Shown here: positions 53,786 to 63,578 of the stretch, in pieces
Numbering within the stretch: the first letter of the stretch is position 1
Layout of the letters: each line of letters opens with the position of its first letter
Origin: Pedobacter sp. W3I1
Lineage (GTDB): Bacteria > Bacteroidota > Bacteroidia > Sphingobacteriales > Sphingobacteriaceae
Direction: 5' to 3'
NCBI RefSeq assembly: GCF_030816015.1
Contig: NZ_JAUSXN010000001.1
Span: 3,968,001 to 4,032,000 of the forward strand
DNA: 64,000 nucleotides
The notes under the pieces: generated by a model
What the model saw: the letters and a program-made list of their open reading frames with translations, nothing else
Told to the model about the DNA's origin: nothing
Databases searched by the model: none
Made by a program: the position numbers and the translations under genes

Positions 53786-54793
53786 CTATTTACCTACTTC
53801 CAGAATTTTAAAGCTTCCGGGAATACGATGTGGGCGTTGGCTGGCATCTTTACTTTTTTCGAAAGCTGCCGTTGGCAGAAAAAGATGATGACTAGCTAAA
53901 TCAATAGCAATGGTTCTTGCTCCAGTTTCTGTTTTTACGGTTTCCTGTACAACAAATTTATTGGCCGAAACTTCTTTCACTACTGTAATGCTGCCTTCTC
54001 CATTGGCGCTGTAAGCTAATTTAGTTGCAGGATCGAAAACTACACCGTCACAATTATCGCCAATCGGTAACGAGGTAATCTGTTTGCCTGTTTTGGCATC
54101 CAGAATAAGCATCACTTTGTTTGCACAAACCGTAAACAGTCTTGATGTTACACGATCGATAGCTAAGCCAGACGGCTCTTCTCCGCCTTTTAACTTATAC
54201 CTTGATAAAACTTTATAGGTACTCATATCAAAACAAACAATTTCTCCGGTATCTTCGATATTTACATATACCTTCCCTTTCCCGTCTGGCACGCCTGCTT
54301 CGGGTTTGCCTCCTAATGCAATCGTTGCGATAACCTGATCAGTTTGTGGATCGATAATACTGGCATCGCTACTTTTGCCGTTGAATACGATTACTTTTTT
54401 GCTATAATCATCAAAGAAAGTAGCATCAGGATTTTGTCCAACCTTAATTTGTGCCGACACAATGAAGTTGTTCAAGTCGAAAACGGCACAAGTACCTGCT
54501 TTGCCATTGGTGGTGTAACCTTTCCCAAACAGACCTGCAATTGCAATTCCATGTACACCAAGTGTATTGTGAATCACGCCTACCGAATCGCCACTGTTCT
54601 TATTTAATATATTTACCTGATTGCCATGAGAAACAAAAAGATTGTTGTGCAGCTGATCGATACTTACATAATCCCAACCCCCATCGCTTTGTATTTTATG
54701 GATAGCCAATACATGCAGGCCACTTTTCTGTTGGGCATTCGCAGCAATTGACATTGCAAAAAGAACCACAATGCTTAATAATTTCCTTTTCAT
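53786..54793 (-). CDS. YVTN/NHL-type beta-propeller protein, exported
   Basis: A 335-residue protein with signal peptide (ending IAANAQ) and repeated propeller blades: DYVSIDQLHNNLFVSHGNQV, VIHNTLGVHGIAIAGLFGKG, KPEAGVPDGKGKVYVNIEDT, DGVVFDPATKLAYSANGEGS and ARTIAIDLASHHLFLPTAAF. The blade pattern is of the YVTN 40-residue family, which serves as binding scaffold in the periplasm; no catalytic site is seen. It follows the RND permease by 42 bp on the same strand, a repeated association I infer but cannot verify as functional. Confidence 0.82.
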   Translation of the reverse strand: MKRKLLSIVVLFAMSIAANAQQKSGLHVLAIHKIQSDGGWDYVSIDQLHNNLFVSHGNQVNILNKNSGDSVGVIHNTLGVHGIAIAGLFGKGYTTNGKAGTCAVFDLNNFIVSAQIKVGQNPDATFFDDYSKKVIVFNGKSSDASIIDPQTDQVIATIALGGKPEAGVPDGKGKVYVNIEDTGEIVCFDMSTYKVLSRYKLKGGEEPSGLAIDRVTSRLFTVCANKVMLILDAKTGKQITSLPIGDNCDGVVFDPATKLAYSANGEGSITVVKEVSANKFVVQETVKTETGARTIAIDLASHHLFLPTAAFEKSKDASQRPHRIPGSFKILEVGK

Positions 54794-54835
54794 TTTTTTA
54801 GTTTTAATATTCTTAGGGTATGGATTTAAAATCTG

Positions 54836-57800
54836 TTACGCTTGAACTGGATCTCCTGCAGGTTTGGCTGATTGGTAGAATCGCCTGATCAGGCTTGGTA
54901 AAGCAATGAGCAATAGTGGTAGGGCGGCTATAAAACCACCAATTACAGCGATGGCCAATGGTTGATGCAGCTGTGCACCGGCACCGATCCCTAAAGCCAG
55001 AGGCATTAAGGCGATAATTGCCCCAAGTGCAGTCATTAATTTTGGCCGCAACCGGGTAGAAATGGCAAAGGTTATGGCATCATCAACACTTTGTTTAGCA
55101 AGAGATTCTTTAAACTGTAAAAAGGTAAATATTGCATTCTCGCCGATAATGCCCACAATCATAATTAACCCGGTATAACTACCTACATTGAGTAGTGTAT
55201 GGGTTAAAAACAAGGCTAAATAACTTCCGGAAATACCCAACACCGAGATCAATAAAATGAGAAAAGCAATTTTAAAATCTTTAAATAGAAATAAGATTAC
55301 ACTAAACACCAACAAACTCGATGCGATAAGGATAGTGAGCAGTTCGGAGAACGATTGTTGCTGCTCTTTATATGCACCGCCATATTCGATATGATAACCC
55401 GGAGGCAGGTTTACATTGGTATTTATGGCTTTCTGAAGATCTTTCATTACACTACCAAGATCGCGGTTATCGAGCCTTGCGGTAACTACCCCAATGGTTT
55501 GCAGGTTTTCTCTTGCTACTTCGGCAATTCCGGCTTTAAGATCAACCCTGGCCATTTGCTGAATGGGTACAGTTGTTCCATTGGGTAAGAAAATTTTAAG
55601 CTTGTTGATGTCGGCCACGCTAAAAGTTCTGCTTCCGGGATAAACCATCCGAATAGGAGAAAGCTGTTGTTTATCGTATAAATCGCCAATTAAAGTTCCC
55701 TGCATTGCGGTTTGAAGCTGCGATTGAAAAGATACCGGACTAACACCATATTGCGCCAGCATATTAAAATTGGGTTGGATATTTACCGTTGGACCGGAGA
55801 TTACAATGCCGTCAAACACATCGGCTGTACCATTTACATGCGAAACCAGATCGGCTACCTTTTTAGATAAACCCTGCAATTTTTCCTGGTCGTTACCAAA
55901 AATTTTCACCTCGATGGGTTGTGTAGAACTCATTAAATCGCCTAACATGTCGCCGATTACCTGTCCGAAATCAATTACTAAAGCAGGTTGTGTATTTTCG
56001 ATATACGTGCGGATCTCCGAGATCACCTCATCTGTGCTTTTTGTCCTGTTGTGTTTCAGCTGGATGAGGTAATCGCCAGTATTGGGTTCGGTAATAAAAA
56101 AGCCCATCTGCGTTCCGGTTCTTCGCGAATACGCCTGAACATCTGGAATTTTAACAATTTCCTTTTCTACTTGTTTAAGCATCCTGTCGGTTTCTTCGAG
56201 CGAAGTGCCTGGAGGCGAAGCATAATCCAGTACAATACTTCCTTCGTCCATTTCGGGGAGAAACCCGGTTTCTAAACGTGGGAAAACAAGCACAATCGAT
56301 AGGATGAGCCCCAGCATAAATATGATCGAGATATAAGGTCTTTGTATAAAATAACGCACCCAGTTTTGCGATTTAACTTCGTGTACCACTACTTTTTTGC
56401 CCGATGATGCATGACTGCCCCCTTTTCGGGTAAGCAAAAGATAAATCACAGGTAAACCAATCCAGGTAACAAAGAAGGAACAGATCAGGGTAATGATCAT
56501 GGTATTGGTCATCACCTGAAAATAAGAGCCTGCAACACCCGTCATCAGTACAAAGGGAATAAATATCACAATGGTACTGATAGAAGAACCTAGCATGGCT
56601 GGGAAAAGATAACTCACCGCCTTACTTACTAACCTCATGGTAAGCTCTTCGGGATGTTCTTCATGTGTGCGATGAATCTGCTCTACGACCACTATAGCAT
56701 CATCTATAATTAAACCTATGGCAGCTGCAATGGCACCAAGTGTCATGATATTGAGCGAATAGCCAATAAAATAAAGCACGATTACCGTTAAACAAAGTGT
56801 AACCGGAATGGTAATTAAAATGGTGGCGCTTGACTTTATCGATCTGAGAAAAATAATGGCCACCAAAATGGCCAATGCCAAACCAATTAATAAACTATCG
56901 CGTACACTTTTTACCGATTCGTTTACAAAATCGGCTTGCACATAATAAGGTTTAATGCTTACGCCTGCCGGCAGAATATGTTTGAGTTGTTCTACTTTGG
57001 TAAACATCTGGTTAGAAAGATCAACCAGATTGGCATTGGGTTGTTTGATTACTGCAATCAGGATTCCATCCTTACCATTGGCATTAATGCGGGTATATTC
57101 TACACTTTGCTGAATATTTACCTTGGCAACATCCATTACCTTAATAATCCGGTTGCCCTTTCTGCTCAACACCAGATTTTCCAGATCGCTTTTGTTTTTT
57201 ACCGTGGCATCGGTTACGGATAGGTACAAATAATTGTGATCGGCGAGGTAGCCGTTAGATTTTATAAAATTGGTTTGGCTGAGTGCATTACTAATCTGAT
57301 CGGGGCCAATGCCCAGCGCCTGCATTTTCTGTGCATCAAGCTCCAGCCAGTATTCTTTGCTTTTACCACCAATTACGCGGATCTCAGAAACGCCATCAAC
57401 CTGTGAAAGAAAGGGTTTTACGGTATAGGTGGCAATTTTTTTCAGTTCAGCAGACGAATAATTGTGACTTTCTAAGCTGTATCCACTTACCGGAAGGATA
57501 GACGGATTCATCTTCTCTACCGAAATATTAACCCCAGCGGGCAATGAAGCACTAATTTTGGCAATCTGCGATTCTATGCGCTGCTGACTAAGATCGATAT
57601 CGGCACCTGGGTTCATAAACGCAGAAAGCTCGCAACTGCCCCTACTGGTGGTACTCCGAACCAACTGAAGATCGGGTACTTGTTTTACTGCATTTTCTAA
57701 GGGCCGGGTTACGGTAACCACCATCTTATCAACCGGCTGGAGTTCTGCATCGGCAATAATTTTGATCTTTGGAAAAGTAATTTCTGGAAAAAGCCCTGTT

Positions 57801-57892
57801 TTTAGCTGGCTGAAAGCATATACTCCGCCCATTAGTATAATGAGTAATACTGCCAGAATTGGATTTTTATGAGAAATGAAAAACTTGTTCAT
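54836..57892 (-). CDS. RND-family efflux permease (AcrB-type)
   Basis: A 1018-residue inner-membrane pump with the 12-helix RND layout: helix 1 PILAVLLIILMGGVYAFSQL, a first large periplasmic loop (porter domain, about 33-330), helices from 335, a second loop (about 540-830) and the final helices. The proton-relay motif GLIIDDAIVVVEQIHRTHEEHP has the paired Asp residues of hydrophobe/amphiphile exporters rather than the pattern of heavy-metal pumps. It follows the adaptor gene by 2 bp. Substrate unknown. Confidence 0.92.
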   Translation of the reverse strand: MNKFFISHKNPILAVLLIILMGGVYAFSQLKTGLFPEITFPKIKIIADAELQPVDKMVVTVTRPLENAVKQVPDLQLVRSTTSRGSCELSAFMNPGADIDLSQQRIESQIAKISASLPAGVNISVEKMNPSILPVSGYSLESHNYSSAELKKIATYTVKPFLSQVDGVSEIRVIGGKSKEYWLELDAQKMQALGIGPDQISNALSQTNFIKSNGYLADHNYLYLSVTDATVKNKSDLENLVLSRKGNRIIKVMDVAKVNIQQSVEYTRINANGKDGILIAVIKQPNANLVDLSNQMFTKVEQLKHILPAGVSIKPYYVQADFVNESVKSVRDSLLIGLALAILVAIIFLRSIKSSATILITIPVTLCLTVIVLYFIGYSLNIMTLGAIAAAIGLIIDDAIVVVEQIHRTHEEHPEELTMRLVSKAVSYLFPAMLGSSISTIVIFIPFVLMTGVAGSYFQVMTNTMIITLICSFFVTWIGLPVIYLLLTRKGGSHASSGKKVVVHEVKSQNWVRYFIQRPYISIIFMLGLILSIVLVFPRLETGFLPEMDEGSIVLDYASPPGTSLEETDRMLKQVEKEIVKIPDVQAYSRRTGTQMGFFITEPNTGDYLIQLKHNRTKSTDEVISEIRTYIENTQPALVIDFGQVIGDMLGDLMSSTQPIEVKIFGNDQEKLQGLSKKVADLVSHVNGTADVFDGIVISGPTVNIQPNFNMLAQYGVSPVSFQSQLQTAMQGTLIGDLYDKQQLSPIRMVYPGSRTFSVADINKLKIFLPNGTTVPIQQMARVDLKAGIAEVARENLQTIGVVTARLDNRDLGSVMKDLQKAINTNVNLPPGYHIEYGGAYKEQQQSFSELLTILIASSLLVFSVILFLFKDFKIAFLILLISVLGISGSYLALFLTHTLLNVGSYTGLIMIVGIIGENAIFTFLQFKESLAKQSVDDAITFAISTRLRPKLMTALGAIIALMPLALGIGAGAQLHQPLAIAVIGGFIAALPLLLIALPSLIRRFYQSAKPAGDPVQA

Positions 57893-57894
57893 GG

Positions 57895-58821
57895 CTACTT
57901 CTGGATTTTAACTTTGGCGGTATCGGCTATTCCATAATTCCCAGTGGTAATGATCCGGTCTGTTTTCGAAAATTTAGGGTCGAGCACTTCAATTGTATTT
58001 TGGCTTTCGATGCCTTTTTTCACGTTTATCTTTACCGCCGTTGAATCGTTAATCAGTTTCATTACCCAAAACTCATCTTCGGTTTCGTTGGCCAACACCG
58101 CCGATTTTGGCAATACCTGAGCCTGCGTATGGTTTACTTTTATTAACCTCACTTTTGCAATCAAACCTTCGGGAATATCTTTGCCTGCCCCTACTTTAAG
58201 GATATAGCGTTGGGTCTGCGCTGATGAGTCAACAGAAGGCATCGTTCCTGAAACCGTTCCGGTCATTTTGGTTCCATCGGGCAACAGGATAGCCAGGCTT
58301 CTATTCTGATTGATCAGCCGATTGTATTCGTAAGGCAGATCGAGCAGAAAAACCAAACTATTGCGGTTGCTGATGGTGGCCAAAGCTTCTCCATCCTGCA
58401 CATAATCTCCTTTTTGATGATTTACCTGAATAATTGTTCCGGCCTGATCGGCTCTGATATTGGAAATGCCAGAAAATTTAAACCCGGCATCAAGCTTATT
58501 TACACTATTGCCAATCGATTTCGCTTCTTTGGTAATTAAACTAAACAACAATTGATGGCTCCCCACCTGCTTGCCCAATACGGCCTGGGCACTTTCTACA
58601 TAACCGTTGATATTTGCCTTTACAAAACTTTTTTCCAGATAGGCCGAAACTGCCGAAAGTTCTACATATTCAGAAAGCGCACTATCCCGAACGGTAGTCA
58701 CCTGAACCGGTGTAATTGGCGAGGGCTCATCTACAGTTTCTGCCGGGGCAGAATGATTACATCCCGAAAAAACAAACAGGGTGGCAATACCACTACACAT
58801 TAATTTCAGATAGCTATTCAT
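57895..58821 (-). CDS. RND efflux periplasmic adaptor (MFP) lipoprotein
   Basis: A 308-residue membrane-fusion protein with lipobox ending in Cys21 (FVFSGCNHSAPAE). Domains in order: membrane-proximal/barrel-sandwich start (VTTVRDSALSEYVELSAVSAYLEKSFVKANINGYV), a short hairpin, lipoyl return (IRADQAGTIIQVNHQKGDYV), beta-barrel (TGTVSGTMPSVDSSAQTQRY) and the final domain with GIESQNTIEVLDPKF. The helical hairpin is short for the family (usual length 350-420). It links permease and TolC. Confidence 0.9.
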   Translation of the reverse strand: MNSYLKLMCSGIATLFVFSGCNHSAPAETVDEPSPITPVQVTTVRDSALSEYVELSAVSAYLEKSFVKANINGYVESAQAVLGKQVGSHQLLFSLITKEAKSIGNSVNKLDAGFKFSGISNIRADQAGTIIQVNHQKGDYVQDGEALATISNRNSLVFLLDLPYEYNRLINQNRSLAILLPDGTKMTGTVSGTMPSVDSSAQTQRYILKVGAGKDIPEGLIAKVRLIKVNHTQAQVLPKSAVLANETEDEFWVMKLINDSTAVKINVKKGIESQNTIEVLDPKFSKTDRIITTGNYGIADTAKVKIQK

Positions 58822-58823
58822 GG

Positions 58824-60071
58824 TTATCGGTTCCAGTAATTAAATTGGTTGATCAGTTTTAAACGGTTAATATTGGTTTGGCGCAATAAATTTTGAGCTG
58901 CCATATAGTTGTTGATCGCAATAACAAAATCGGCTACTTTTAAATCGCCGGTATGCATCAATTTGCTGTCAACCTCGATCAAGCCCTTACTAAAGCGGAT
59001 CTGCTCTTTAATTTTCGGAAAAAGTGCATCAGTCTGGTTAATCTGCTGGCGGATCAGGTTTAGCTGTTGCTGCTGCTGGCGGATAAAAAAATCACGGTAA
59101 CCGGATATGGTTTTAGCAGAAAGGCTGAGTTTATTGTACTGCATTTTTTTCTGATGACCATCGTAAATCGGTACCGAAAAAGTAAAACCAATACTTGCAC
59201 CAAAATTTTTATAGGGCTGCAAAATAAATGAAGAATTATAACCCCCATTTGCATACACCCCAAGTTTGGGCTTATAGTTAAAGTCGATTGCGTTTTTTTG
59301 ATTGCTGTTTTTTAAGCTGTCGATATCGAAACGTTTGTTAAAAAAGCCCTGATCGATTGAGGTGCTAGCGGTCTGCAATTGGGGATCGGCTAACTTAACC
59401 TGTGTGGTATCGGCAATGCCAGCCAGATAGTTTAATGTGGCATAATCATTTTTAAACTGCAGTTCGGCCTGTTTCACCACCAATTGCTGTTGTTGTAGCG
59501 TAACCAAAAAAGTTAAATACTCCGATTGTTTGTAAATATTGCTTCTGGTTAATTTTTTAAGCAATGTTTCTTCTTGTTCGAGCAGCATAACCACTTCCCG
59601 ATTAAAATCCACCTGTTCCTGACTGGCATAGGCTAAAATATATTGATCGGCAATAGATCTTTGCAAATCATACAGCGAGAGTTGCCCGGCATATTTAATG
59701 GAATCGCTTTGGATTTTAATGCCTTCGAGCTGGTTATTGATACGTTTCTTGTTCAGCAGATCATAATTCACATTAAGTAGTGCTTCTAACGCCTGCCCGT
59801 TGGTAAGCACTTCATCGTAACCATAACCACGCACAATCGGCGCATACATCCCTGCCGAACTGGCTGTAACCTGTGGCCCTCCGGTAGCCCGGACAATCAA
59901 ACTATCTATTCCTGCAGAACGTTGTTGATTCTGAAAATCTTTAAGTACCGGACTGGTAGATTCAGCTTGCTTTAAATAATAATCGAGACTTTTTGACGGG
60001 ACTTGAGCTGTTGCTCTTGCCACCCAAAAAGTAACCAGGCATAAAATCAGGTATTTCAACTTTATATTCAT
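58824..60071 (-). CDS. TolC-family outer-membrane efflux protein
   Basis: A 415-residue OEP-family protein. The start at 60071 is chosen over 60092 because it begins the signal peptide MNIKLKYLILCLVTFWVARA. The sequence is long-helical with coiled-coil character, for example LDYYLKQAESTSPVLKDFQN, NNQLEGIKIQSDSIKYAGQL, LNLIRQQINQTDALFPKIKE and the C-terminal YMAAQNLLRQTNINRLKLIN; one of two repeats has the usual GYNSSFILQPYKNFGASIGF strand. It stops 2 bp before the adaptor gene. Confidence 0.9.
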   Translation of the reverse strand: MNIKLKYLILCLVTFWVARATAQVPSKSLDYYLKQAESTSPVLKDFQNQQRSAGIDSLIVRATGGPQVTASSAGMYAPIVRGYGYDEVLTNGQALEALLNVNYDLLNKKRINNQLEGIKIQSDSIKYAGQLSLYDLQRSIADQYILAYASQEQVDFNREVVMLLEQEETLLKKLTRSNIYKQSEYLTFLVTLQQQQLVVKQAELQFKNDYATLNYLAGIADTTQVKLADPQLQTASTSIDQGFFNKRFDIDSLKNSNQKNAIDFNYKPKLGVYANGGYNSSFILQPYKNFGASIGFTFSVPIYDGHQKKMQYNKLSLSAKTISGYRDFFIRQQQQQLNLIRQQINQTDALFPKIKEQIRFSKGLIEVDSKLMHTGDLKVADFVIAINNYMAAQNLLRQTNINRLKLINQFNYWNR

Positions 60072-60106
60072 TTTTGGATGATTACAACTCAAAAAATATT
60101 GAATAA

Positions 60107-60898
60107 TTAAAATCTGCCCGAAAGCATTAAACCCGTGCTACCTTGTTGGTGGAAGGGCATAAATGTAAAATTCCCATCTTTTTTGGTAGTAAAAAGGCTT
60201 TTGATATATGGATATACCAGATAAGATATCTTTGTAGATGCAATCCCGAATCCAGCACCGGCCACAACATCACTAAACCAGTGTTTGTTGTTATACATTC
60301 GCAGTGTTCCGGTGGCAGTGGCAACAAAATAGCCGGCATAACCAATCCATGGATTAACATCTTTATACTCCTGGTGGAGAAATTCAGCAGCCATAAATGC
60401 AGATGCCGTATGCCCCGAAGGAAAAGAATTTTGGCCATTTTCATTGGGCCGTTCTCTACCAACACCCTGTTTCACAAAATGGGTAGAAACACCCATAATT
60501 GCAGCTGATGTAACATATAACATGGAAGCATCAAACAGATTATGTTTACCTTTTATACCTGATAAATTCAATGCATACACCGCAGCAGCAGGTGCAAATT
60601 GAAGATAATCATCAACATGAGCCGCAAATAAAGGATGATCTTCCTGTAATTCTGCTTTGGTACTTACATCCAGTTGTTTTAATGCGCCATGATCGTAAAC
60701 GGCGGCAAAACCATAACCAGCAAGTAAAACGGGTGCAATAAATGCCGTTGCCTGAAACCTTTTTTTGGTGATCGGATGGCCAGTATACCATCTTCCTGAA
60801 GAATCTGCAGGGATGTTTTTAACTGAATCTATACTTTGGGCCCTACACGATAAAGTAACAGCGACGAAAAGCAAGGTGCATGAAACGAAGTTAGGCAT
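60107..60898 (-). CDS. PAP2-family phosphatase
   Basis: A 263-residue exported or membrane phosphatase of the PAP2 superfamily. The three active-site motifs are KQGVGRERP, SFPSGHTAS (catalytic His) and the TLRMYNNKHWFSDVVAG block with nucleophilic His. A signal peptide or first helix (LLFVAVTLSCRAQS) precedes. Members dephosphorylate lipid pyrophosphates such as undecaprenyl-PP or phosphatidic acids. It lies between the PepSY-like gene (2 bp) and TolC (35 bp), so it is in the efflux operon; this suggests an envelope-stress unit. Confidence 0.9.
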   Translation of the reverse strand: MPNFVSCTLLFVAVTLSCRAQSIDSVKNIPADSSGRWYTGHPITKKRFQATAFIAPVLLAGYGFAAVYDHGALKQLDVSTKAELQEDHPLFAAHVDDYLQFAPAAAVYALNLSGIKGKHNLFDASMLYVTSAAIMGVSTHFVKQGVGRERPNENGQNSFPSGHTASAFMAAEFLHQEYKDVNPWIGYAGYFVATATGTLRMYNNKHWFSDVVAGAGFGIASTKISYLVYPYIKSLFTTKKDGNFTFMPFHQQGSTGLMLSGRF

Positions 60899-60900
60899 GG

Positions 60901-61308
60901 CTATGGTTTTATTTGATTTCCGTTTGAATCGAATAAAAGATCTTTACCTTTTACTTCGGCTTCGTAGTGTATGGTTCCATCTGCTTTGGTAATTTTTGCA
61001 GTTTCGGCAATTTTTTGGCCTTTTAATTTAGCAAGAACAGCAGTTGGCAATTCAGTCGGTTTAATTGCTACTTCGGTTTCTAAAAGCACTCCCTTTGCCG
61101 AATAAACTTCAGAAGTTTCTTTACCATTTAAGATAAATCCGGCTTCATAGTCTTGTTTCTCCATTTCCCATGAAACTTTGGTTCCGGCATGAAGTTTTGT
61201 AAACGCAGCTTTAACCTGAGCAGGCACTTTAGCGGTGTTCATTTTTTGTGCTTGAGCCGTAATAACCATACCACCAGCAAGTAATAAAATTCCAAAAGTT
61301 CTTTTCAT
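60901..61308 (-). CDS. Small periplasmic PepSY-like protein
   Basis: A 135-residue exported protein (signal peptide LLLAGGMVITAQAQK) with two PepSY-like (BLIP-type) units: VPAQVKAAFTKLHAGTKVSW...DYEAGFILNGKETSEVYSAKGVLLETE and LPTAVLAKLKGQKIAETAKI...GTIHYEAEVKGKDLLFDSNGNQ. Proteins of this kind are common in Bacteroidetes and often lie beside two-component systems. It is the first gene of the efflux operon. The function is unknown. Confidence 0.85.
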   Translation of the reverse strand: MKRTFGILLLAGGMVITAQAQKMNTAKVPAQVKAAFTKLHAGTKVSWEMEKQDYEAGFILNGKETSEVYSAKGVLLETEVAIKPTELPTAVLAKLKGQKIAETAKITKADGTIHYEAEVKGKDLLFDSNGNQIKP

Positions 61309-61596
61309 AGCTTTAAATTTTAATCAAAACTATAATCGAATTATGGAGAAATTCTGAAGTTATCTGTTGGTATTGTTATTATTATTCAAAGTGATGTTTG
61401 GAAATGAGTAATTGATGGTCATGACTGGTAACACCCGGCACCATTAAAAAATCTGCGGAAATCTTCTTAAATCTGCGGGCAATAAATAATGTGACAAATG
61501 CTTAGGCTTAGGTCTCTCGCAGATATCGCTGATCTACGCAGAAAGTGTTTATTATTTATAGTGACAGGTGGTAACACCTATCACCACATAAAATAA
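61309..61596. repeat. Intergenic repeats with GTAA-loop hairpins
   Basis: A perfect hairpin of the family at 33.6-34.2 kb lies at 61561..61584 (GTGA-n-AGGTG-GTAA-CACCT-n-TCAC), and a weak copy at 61419..61445. Between them (61448..61550) are ATCTGCGG-type repeats (AATCTGCGGAAATC, ATCTGCGGGC and inverted CGCAGATATCGCTGATC), common intergenic repeats in this group. The region separates the two-component genes from the efflux operon. Confidence 0.7.
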
Positions 61597-62850
61597 TTAA
61601 TCACTAAAATAGACTACAAAAACATGTTCACCACTTTCTTCATGATAATCAATGCGAAAGCCATAAAGATTACAGATCTGTTTGGTTATGGCCAAACCCA
61701 GCCCCATCCCTTCAGAATCGACAGATTTGGAAAAACGATCGAATATTTTGGTTTGTAAATGACTGGGGTTTCCTGAGTTGGAAATGGTTAAGGCTTCCTG
61801 ATTAAGTTCAACATCTATGTGTCCACCAGTTACATTATGTCGTACAGCGTTACTAAAAAGATTATTTAGCAGAATATCGCACAGATACCGGCTCATTTTA
61901 ACCGTTACAGGCACAAGATTTTCAGTAAGCATTAACCCATCCTTTTCCAATAACTCTTGAAACTGACGGCTCTTTGCCTCCACCATTTCTTTGAGTTCGA
62001 TATCCTGAAAATCGGGGATCAGGTTATTTTCAATTTTGGCCAGCAGCAATAAAGATTGATGCAATCTCGATAATTTGCCTGTGGCATGGTAAATATCTTC
62101 CAGCAACGCCCCTTGTTGTGCTGTAAATGATTCCGTTTGCAGTAAAGAATCTAATTTAGAATTAATAACGGCCAAAGGAGTCATCATTTCGTGCGAAGCA
62201 TTATCGGTAAAACTTTTAAGCTCTTTATAATCTTGCCGCACCCTTTCGGCCATCGCATTTACCGATTTATTTAACTCATTAAACTCATCAATTTTTGTTG
62301 GTTCGTGTTCAATTGTATCCATCCGAGTTACCTCGAAAGATTTCATCCGGTTTAAAATAGAATAAAAAGGGCGCCAAAGCCTGTTCAGTACAAATCTGTT
62401 GATTAGTAATAAGGACAAGAGCAAAACCACGGTAATACCTACGGTAATTAATAAAATAATTCTCACCAGATCTTCTGATTCTACCCTCGATTTGGTTATT
62501 GTTACTTCAATGGCTTTATCATCCAAACGAACAACCGTAATTAAACTCCTTCCGGGTTCGTTTTCCTGCTCTTTTGGATTATAATAGATGGTATATAGAA
62601 ATTCGCGTTCAGGAACAGGTCCATTAAGCGTTTTATAAGAAATCTGTTGATCGAGATAGCTTGCGGGTAAGGGCAGTTTATGATAAGTTTTTACATATTG
62701 GTTAATTTCATTCTCTTCGACAGCTAAATCCCTATCCAATTTTTGGGTTAAAATAAAATGGATTACAACATAGTAGATCACTCCAGTGATGATGAGCACC
62801 ACAATGGAGGTTAAAATATTCGCCCGGTTGTAACGGTTGGAGAGTTTCAT
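61597..62850 (-). CDS. Sensor histidine kinase of an OmpR-type two-component system
   Basis: A 417-residue kinase: helix 1 (about 10-34), a periplasmic sensor of about 95 residues, helix 2 (about 130-151), a HAMP-like linker, HisKA with His220 in SFTDNASHEMMTPLAV, and HATPase with LLNNLFSNAVRHN (N box), GNPSHLQTKIF and GMGLGLAITKQICNLYG. It overlaps the response regulator gene by 4 bp (ATGA). Proximity suggests control of the efflux operon 290 bp downstream; this is inference. Confidence 0.93.
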   Translation of the reverse strand: MKLSNRYNRANILTSIVVLIITGVIYYVVIHFILTQKLDRDLAVEENEINQYVKTYHKLPLPASYLDQQISYKTLNGPVPEREFLYTIYYNPKEQENEPGRSLITVVRLDDKAIEVTITKSRVESEDLVRIILLITVGITVVLLLSLLLINRFVLNRLWRPFYSILNRMKSFEVTRMDTIEHEPTKIDEFNELNKSVNAMAERVRQDYKELKSFTDNASHEMMTPLAVINSKLDSLLQTESFTAQQGALLEDIYHATGKLSRLHQSLLLLAKIENNLIPDFQDIELKEMVEAKSRQFQELLEKDGLMLTENLVPVTVKMSRYLCDILLNNLFSNAVRHNVTGGHIDVELNQEALTISNSGNPSHLQTKIFDRFSKSVDSEGMGLGLAITKQICNLYGFRIDYHEESGEHVFVVYFSD

Positions 62851-63524
62851 ATATCGCCAAATTTATAGCCAATCCCATAAACAGAACGAAGATAATCAGC
62901 TGATCCGGCTTCGAGTAGTTTTTTGCGGAGATTTTTAACGTGGGTATAAATAAAGTCGAAATCGTCAGACAGATCCATTTCATCTCCCCACAGATGTTCG
63001 GCCATGGCATTCTTAGTCACCACTTTATTGCGGTTAGAGAGGAAATAAACCATCAGATCGAACTCTTTTTTGGTTAATATTACCTGATTGCCTTTAACCG
63101 TAATTTTCATTGCCGATACATCAACTGTTATCTCATTGAAAACAATAACATTATTGCCATCAAAATTCTTTCTGCGCACAATGGCACTTACCCTTGCTTT
63201 AAGCTCTGATAAGTGAAAGGGTTTAACCAAATAATCGTCAGCACCAAGATCGAGTCCGGCAAGTTTATCATCTAACGAATGGCGGGCCGAAATAATGAGT
63301 ACACCATCTCTTTTTTTCAGTTGCTTCAGTTTGGTTAACAGCTCTAGCCCTTCCCCACCCGGCAAGCCCAAGTCTAAAAGAATACAATCGTAACTATAGA
63401 GCGATATTTTTTCGTTGGCAGCAGCAAAATCTGAAGCATGCTCACAAATATTACCTTCTCCGGTAAAATAGGCCAGGATACTCTCTAATAAAGCCTGTTC
63501 ATCTTCAATGACTAAAATTTTCAT
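62847..63524 (-). CDS. OmpR-family response regulator
   Basis: A 225-residue regulator with receiver domain (1-120; acidic pair Glu7/Asp8, phosphoacceptor Asp51 in YDCILLDLGLPGGEGL, Lys in DDYLVKPFH) and winged-helix Trans_reg_C domain (about 128-223; LTKKEFDLMVYFLSNRNKVV, RSVYGIGYKF). It is the first gene of the pair and likely transcribed from the region 63525..63578. Confidence 0.95.
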   Translation of the reverse strand: MKILVIEDEQALLESILAYFTGEGNICEHASDFAAANEKISLYSYDCILLDLGLPGGEGLELLTKLKQLKKRDGVLIISARHSLDDKLAGLDLGADDYLVKPFHLSELKARVSAIVRRKNFDGNNVIVFNEITVDVSAMKITVKGNQVILTKKEFDLMVYFLSNRNKVVTKNAMAEHLWGDEMDLSDDFDFIYTHVKNLRKKLLEAGSADYLRSVYGIGYKFGDI

Positions 63525-63578
63525 TGCTTAATCATTTGTTATTTAGTTGGACATAAAGTAATCATTAAAACCGGAAAA

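Noticed and set aside
54836-58821. CusA/CusB-type heavy-metal efflux
   Set aside because: The permease has the IDDAIVVVE proton-relay form of AcrB-type pumps, and I see no metal-binding Met clusters or CusF-like gene.
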